Shown: positions 58,531 to 64,000 of the stretch, piece by piece | How positions within the stretch are numbered: the stretch's first letter is position 1 | Layout of the letters: every line of letters starts with the position of its first letter | NCBI RefSeq assembly: GCF_000150275.1 | Contig: NW_002060957.1 | Location: forward strand, 1,011,512 to 1,075,511 | Length of the DNA: 64,000 bases | Origin: Trichoplax adhaerens | Lineage: Eukaryota; Placozoa; Uniplacotomia; Trichoplacea; Trichoplacidae | Direction of reading: 5' to 3' | Notes under the pieces: generated by a model | What the model saw: only the letters and a program-made list of their open reading frames with translations | Told to the model about the DNA's origin: nothing | Databases searched by the model: none | Translations under genes and position numbers: made by a program

Positions 58531-59428
58531 TAGGATAGCTGTCTAAAGTGGGCTTTTGTAATGGACTATTCTACCTAGACCCTGGAGGGGAAATTGGCTC
58601 CAGCTGACGAAAACCCTGCTGGCGCTGTTCTAGCTGCAACATTTCCTTGTAAGTGGCCAAGAATCGCCGGTTTTGCGTCTTCGATCGATCATCTAGGTAT
58701 GGAAACTGTTGATTTTATGACTTCTATGTATGTTATTCCATAGTCTACAGTACTGTTTAGGATAGCAGTCTAAAGAAGGGTTTTGTAATGGACTATTCTA
58801 CCTAGAACCCTGGAGAGGGGAATTGGCTCCAGCTGACGAAATCCCTGCTGGCGCTGTTCTAGCTGCAACATTTCCTTGCAAGTGGCCAAGAATCGCCGGT
58901 TTTGCGTCTTCGATCGATCATCTAGGTATGGAAACTGTTGATTTTATGACTTCAATGTATGTTATTCCATAGTCTACAGTACTGTTTAGGATAGCAGTCT
59001 AAAGAAGGGTTTTGTAATGGACTATTCTACCTAGACCCTGGAGGGGAAATTGGCTCCAGCTGACGAAAGCCCTGCTGGCGCTGTTCTAGCTGCAACATTT
59101 CCTTGCAAGTGGCCAAGAATCGCCGGTTTTGCGTCTTCGATCGATCATCCAAGTATGGAAACTGTTGATTTTATGACTTCTACGTATGTTATTCCATAGT
59201 CTACAGTACTGTTTAGGATAGCAGTCTAACGATGGGTTTTGTTCTGTACTACTCTACCTAGACCCTGGAGGGGAAATTGGATCCAGCTGACAAAGCCCCG
59301 CTGGCGCTGTTCTAGCTGCAACGTTTCCTTGCAAGTGGCCAAGAATCGCCGGTTTTGCGTCTTTGATCGATCATCTAAGTATGGAAACTGTTGATTTTAT
59401 GACTTCAATGTATGTTATTCCATAGTCA
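58531..59428. repeat. 227-bp tandem repeat, four copies
   Basis: Units start at 58531, 58758, 58987 and 59214 (periods 227, 229 and 227). Each runs from 'taggatagcagtctaa' through 'cctagaccctggaggggaaa', 'ctggcgctgttctagctgca', 'aatcgccggttttgcgtctt', 'cgatcgatcatcta' to 'tattccatagtctacagta'. Copies are about 95 percent alike by eye, so the array is recent. It is distinctly richer in G+C than its surroundings. Each join carries a CTACAGTACTG word. Confidence 0.93.
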
Positions 59429-60165
59429 ATGCTGAAATAGTGTCGTGCACTTCAGGGTGAATAAGAAGTAACATGCAAAACACTGCTACAAATCAATGAA
59501 TTTGCATCATTGAATGAAGAGGAATAGCCATCAGCATAAACAAACATCATGCTATGGATTTTCCCCTTCCATCAATCCGTTGTTGATGCAGGGACTTCTT
59601 AGAAAATGTTCTCTTACAAGTTCCTGTTGATGGCATGACTTGAAATGGGGATTTATTCTACAGTCACTGCTGAAATGATGTCGAGAATTGGCATTGTATG
59701 CAGCAGTAGTATGCATGAATAGGTGACAAGAAAGCTTGCATATTTTCACTCGCTCTTGCGTTGTCCTGATGCATACCTTCACTTTTCGATCGGACTACTA
59801 TAAGCCAATCAAATTCCATCACTCCATGGAGGGGAAATACAGTAAATACCATCGGCATAGAAAACTTTCCAATGCAATTCGATAATGTTAAGCGTAGTGT
59901 TCTCTTCCATCAATTCTTCGTGTCGTTGATGTAGCGACTTGAAATGTGTGATAGCTAGTAATTATTAGCAATGCTGAAATGGTGTCGAAGATTGATATTG
60001 CAGTTCTTGCTGTATACTTGCATTTTTCAATCGGTCTACTGTAAATCAATGAAATTCCATCATTCCATGAAGGGGAAATAGATACTATCAGCATAAAGAA
60101 TGTTTTAATGCAACACGACATGATATTAATTTCCCCTTCAATAAATTCTTCGTGTTCTACACCAA
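59429..60165. repeat. Older degenerate tandem repeat, three copies
   Basis: Copies begin near 59429, 59663 and 59974, each with 'gctgaaat(a/g)(g/a)tgtcg'. They share 'tcaatgaaattccatcattcc', 'catgaaggggaaat', 'catcagcataaa' and 'ttccccttcca(a/t)caattcttcg'. Spacing is 234 and 311 bp, with many indels. It abuts the fresh 227-bp array directly. Confidence 0.75.
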
Positions 60166-60896
60166 TTGCTCAGGCTTGGCACTTTCGGTATGGCTATTAA
60201 TTTAAGTGAATTCAGTCAAACTGATCATTAGACGTGATAGGAAGGTTCTATTTGTGATGTATAAGCACCAATTTAATGAACTTGTTAAGCATCAAAGTAC
60301 TATCCAACTCCACACGGAATCAAGAGTACATCTCTTATACATGCTATCTCTAAATACTGTACATGTTAGTCCATACTTAATACCAAGTTAGGTTACAGTG
60401 TTGTAGTTTAACATAATGGTAGCAATACGTATTAATTAGTTATGTATAATTACGCACGTGTATACGGATAAATATCCAATTAAGCACACCTTGACTATGC
60501 AACAAGACGTTAATTACTGATGCTGTATGTAGATTTTAATAACGTTATTCACTACACTACTGATACTATGTGATTAATTTTTGATATAGAGCATTACTCA
60601 TTTAAGGTTGACTGCTTGTACAAGCAGCAGTAAAGAAAGCCACTTCCAGGTATCGTGATTTCAAATGCAACGAAACTTGAAATGTTATTTTATTAAAATT
60701 CTACATTAATAAATCAATCATGTCTTGTGCAATCCTTCAACCTTTGAGCTTTTGTTGTTCTCTTAATTTAGTCAGATTGATTAGTAAACGTTTAGAAAAG
60801 GCTGAACAAGATCGCTCACTTAGGTGCTGAGGTCAAAGGCATAGAAGGAACCTGACCAAATTTTTGCAAACAATTCTATCGGATGTTTTGGCAACC
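60166..60896. other. Upstream region of COA1
   Basis: No gene supported. It has one 'aatactgtacatg' word near 60354, about 540 bp upstream of the COA1 start, and otherwise AT-rich sequence. Confidence 0.4.
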
Positions 60897-61907
60897 ATGC
60901 CCTCATTAAATTCATTAAAAAGGATCGCATTTTACGGTGGTATTGCAAGCTTAGGTGGTTCGCTATTTTTATACTTCAGGATTCAATGTAGGTTTGCGCC
61001 AAGTGATATTGTATTTGTTTTGAATATCAACGCGCTGAATCAATGACAATATAGCGTGTTGAAGATGTATTGAAGAACATCCAATCTTATAATCCGATAG
61101 CAAATTTATCTAAAGGTGGATACTTTAAGAAATCCTTAGCATTATTACACGATGACAAGCGTGCAATGGAAATACTTGGAGGTCCACCCATATCCGTCGG
61201 CTATATACATTTACTAGATTTGTTTAATTACATTGATGGAAAGAAAGCTCAGGTTTGTTTAAAAATTGAATGCAGGCATTTTAAGTACTCCATTTTTGTG
61301 CAATGCACTAACTGGAATGAAAGTGATATACTATACTGTACTTTGAAAAGATTTCATTAAATCATGCTATTGATAGTAGCATGCAAGGTGCATTGTTTGT
61401 TAAATAGGCAAGCCTGTATTGAACTTGGATCATTCACCTGCTAGTTCTTGCTGTAGATGTATACTGTAGCATTATGAAGTGATCATATCTACTAGATTTG
61501 ATGCAAGTGAATACTTATTCGCGTAAATGGCTAATACAAACTGCTGATAACTTATTCACTGATTTTTATTACAAATGCAGCTGTCAATTCCAGTCACTGG
61601 TCGCGACAATTCCGGAAAATTGATCGCGAGAGCTAGCAGAGAATCAATTGCAGAAGGGTAAGACTTAACAGTAAGGCCATTGCTATGCGAATCCTCTATA
61701 ATTAATAATACTCATAGACTACATGTTATTACTCGTATGATTATAATGAAACTGATTAATGGATCAATTTGCATTTAATAGACCTAACACTTTTTCTACT
61801 TCTCCAGGTGGATCATCGATTCTCTAATTGTTGATATAGATCAGAAGGAGTCGATCACTATTGTAGAAGGACCAACAGTAAATTACCGTAAATTAGCAAG
61901 TAGTTGA
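60897..61907 (+). CDS. COA1: Cytochrome c oxidase assembly factor 1-like (COA1/TIMM21 family)
   Basis: COA1 is a small inner-mitochondrial-membrane protein that helps early COX1 maturation in the MITRAC complex. I read four exons: 60897-61010, 61055-61252, 61581-61657 and 61808-61907, about 162 residues (human 146), with consistent phases. The N-terminus has one membrane helix (IAFYGGIASLGGSLFLYF). Then come YFKKSLALLHDDKRAMEILG and GPPISVGYIHLLDL, the family's hallmark 'ALGPPL…Y' turn. A beta-rich part follows (LSIPVTGRDNSGKLIARASR, WIIDSLIVDIDQKESITI). The first intron would be only 44 bp; the alternative donor GTAGGT at 60991 does not keep phase. An in-frame TTG lies 11 codons upstream, but the ATG at 60897 gives the better start. 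Confidence 0.75.
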
Positions 61908-62576
61908 TGACATTACGATGAACTATGAAGAAATTGGCTATTTTTAAAACTCCGATTCATCCAGCTATGCTATTTTACTCATAGTTGCTTTAAAGAATTT
62001 ACTAAAAATACTAGCTCTTTCTATAGATCAGATACATACTACACGCATTTTTTATTTAAGAAACGACTGTATCTGCGTTCAAATAATCCCTAAATTGATT
62101 AAGCAACCACTGAAATAAAGTGTATTACTGTTTTCTTCACTATACGTATTCGCTTTTATCTGGAAGGCCGTTCTGAGGCTTTATTGCAGCTTGGCAATAG
62201 CCCTTAAGATGTAATTAAATTTAAAATTTTACTCCTTTTTATGCTATTTATACATTTCTAAGCTGGCTTCTAGCGAAGTGCAAGCACCCCAAGGAATGTG
62301 ACTTTTAGCTCTAAAATAACGAGACCAGCTGCTCTATCGACATTAGCAACGTTTTTTACATAAAAGTATTTTTTATTTTATTTAATGTTAATATGACAGA
62401 ATTTATATGCAAATCGCTTTACAAAAGCATTTGTGTCGTTATAAAGGGTTTACGTAATACAGCAATTGAAATACAGTAAAAACAAAATTTCTGTAGCTAC
62501 GTAAGCCACATAGGCAAAGGATTAAAGTACAATGGCATCAAAATAGTACAAGACTAGAGTCTATTCTTTCAATGCT
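61908..62576. other. Intergenic, convergent COA1 and lysine-rich gene
   Basis: AT-rich, no gene seen. It presumably holds the 3' untranslated ends of both genes. Confidence 0.4.
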
Positions 62577-64000
62577 TTACTTTTTTTTTTTCTTCTTTTC
62601 GCTGGAAACCTATAGAATAACAAGGGTAATTATTGAGTTAATTAGATTGCTGCTAGTCACTTATCCGAGATAATGAAACGGTCATACAGATAGTAATTAT
62701 CCCTCACTTTTTCCGATGATTCTGCATCTTTCTTGGCCTTTTTTGTCTTTTTCTTAGCAGACCCCTACAGAAAGCAAGGGACTCGTTATTATTCATTCCT
62801 CATTAACAATTATCACTAAAAGTATTTAAATACTATATACCGCATCTGGAGATATAGGAGTATCAGATTCCTTTTTCGCCTTTTTCTTTTTCTTATCTGA
62901 GCTAACGATCTAAGCAAAGAGGAACGTAATAAATTACCAAAGTGCATCGCTATGTATCGTTGACAAACGTTAAGGAAGGCATATACGTATTCAGAAAAAT
63001 TGGTTTTATACCATTTCAGGTTCTTCTACTATACTGGCAGTTTTCGATTTATCCTTTTTCTAATTAATATTTTCAATATAATGGAAAAGCCATTGAGAAT
63101 ACTGCAAACCGATATAAGGATAATGTTCTACCGACTTTGTGTTATATTGAAAGACACATACCTTATCCTTCTTCTTTTGCTTTTGTTCCGTTGGGGTCTA
63201 CAAATAAAAAGATTACAAATTAAATACCGAGAATTTTACATATACGCGTACGTAAGTTAATGCACCTTCCAAAAACTACTATGTTATTTTGTAATTAGTA
63301 AAGTTTAAAACTGATGCATCGGAAAATATTACAATATAGTACCTCAACATTCATAGATTCTTCTTCTTTAGCTTTCTTGTCTTTCTTCTTCTTCTCTTTG
63401 ACTGGAGTCTAATAAATAGACAACGTAAAATAGTTAAATACTTGCGATGTAATTAAGCCAACAAGCATTACGTCCAATAAGCATCTATCTTTCTACCGTT
63501 AATGTTTACAATGTAGGATATCAGTTATCAAGTACTCGTAATACCTGAAAACTTTCTGAAGCAGCTGCTTCACTGGAGCTTTTCGCTTTCTTTTCTTCAG
63601 ACTATTGGAGAAAGATCGTAATTAATGAACAAGCTCTACAATGAATATCAGGGATACTATATCACACTAGAATTATCGCTACATTTCTAACCCAGTTAGC
63701 CTAACTCTAACCCTAGCTTCAGCTTAATATTTAGAATTTATATAAGGTCTAAAGGTTGCAGCAATAACATACACTATCGTATATTGCTGTCTTAACTGAA
63801 TGCAAATATTGTGTCCTAGAGTTTAAGAGCAAATGAAGAAACATCGTGATTACGTTTAAATAACCTTAGCTGAGGCAGCTCCAGATTTATCTAATTTTGC
63901 CTTCTTCTTTTTCTTCTTTGGGGTTTCTTCTAAAACTTCTATCAGCTTCTTTTTCTCACTAATGCTTTCTACGCAATCGGATCAATACAAAGTTGTTACT
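62577..64000 (-). CDS. Lysine-rich C-terminal tail of an unidentified protein (partial)
   Basis: The last eight exons of a gene that continues beyond the window: 62577-62609, 62708-62764, 62841-62909, 63012-63059, 63162-63197, 63343-63408, 63545-63601 and 63865 to at least 63965. Every internal exon is a whole number of codons and starts in phase 0. Each encodes a short Lys-rich block flanked by Ser/Thr/Pro/Glu: GSAKKKTKKAKKDAESSEK, SSDKKKKKAKKESDTPISPD, TPTEQKQKKKDK, TPVKEKKKKDKKAKEEE and TPKKKKKKAKLDKSGAAS. The protein ends SSEKKKKKK-stop. Such tails occur on nucleolar proteins (NOP56, NOP58, dyskerin) and other RNA- or DNA-binding factors. The catalytic or folded part is off-window, so no name is given. 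The exon pattern implies growth by exon duplication. Confidence 0.75.

Overview
This is an AT-rich, intron-rich animal nuclear window with short introns (mostly 45-500 bp) and about one gene per 6-8 kb. It carries conserved animal and ciliary genes (EFHB, SMIM15, KIF9, an ACADVL-type dehydrogenase, ATE1, ALS2, COA1). There are no operons, and one 81-N assembly gap lies inside an ATE1 intron. Composition, compact introns and gene content suggest an early-branching animal. A placozoan (Trichoplax-like) is my best guess, but it is an inference that the sequence alone does not prove.

Layout. 1-3.9 kb: EFHB (+). 5.0-7.1 kb: a SMIM15-like small membrane protein (-). 7.6-9.1 kb: a minisatellite of about 100-bp units with higher-order duplication. 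12.3-12.8 kb: an intronless zinc-binding protein (-). 16.8-23.5 kb: KIF9 kinesin (-) with a histidine-rich exon. 26.3-27.0 kb: a degraded RPAIN-like gene (-). 28.0-30.0 kb: a nearly intronless mitochondrial very-long-chain acyl-CoA dehydrogenase (-). 30.9-31.5 kb: five copies of an exact 102-bp tandem repeat. 32.5-38.7 kb: a decayed ISL2EU/Harbinger-type DNA transposon with a THAP-DDE transposase (+) facing a SWIM-YqaJ nuclease (-). 41.4-46.9 kb: ATE1 arginyltransferase (+). 49.3-58.2 kb: ALS2/alsin (-), with RCC1, DH/PH, MORN and VPS9 parts all recognisable. 58.5-60.2 kb: two tandem-repeat families. 60.9-61.9 kb: COA1 (+). 62.6-64.0 kb: the 3' part of a lysine-rich gene (-) built of small phase-0 exons.

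The genes are individually regulated housekeeping or ciliary genes rather than a pathway. EFHB and KIF9 are axonemal proteins. The ACADVL homologue and COA1 are mitochondrial. ALS2 is an endosomal Rab5/Rac regulator and ATE1 marks proteins for degradation.

The most novel-looking signal is a family of short palindromes (ACTGTACAGT and TACAGTACTGTA, with halves). They cluster about 90-600 bp upstream of several start codons (SMIM15, KIF9, RPAIN-like, ACADVL, ATE1) and look like a lineage-specific promoter or regulatory element.
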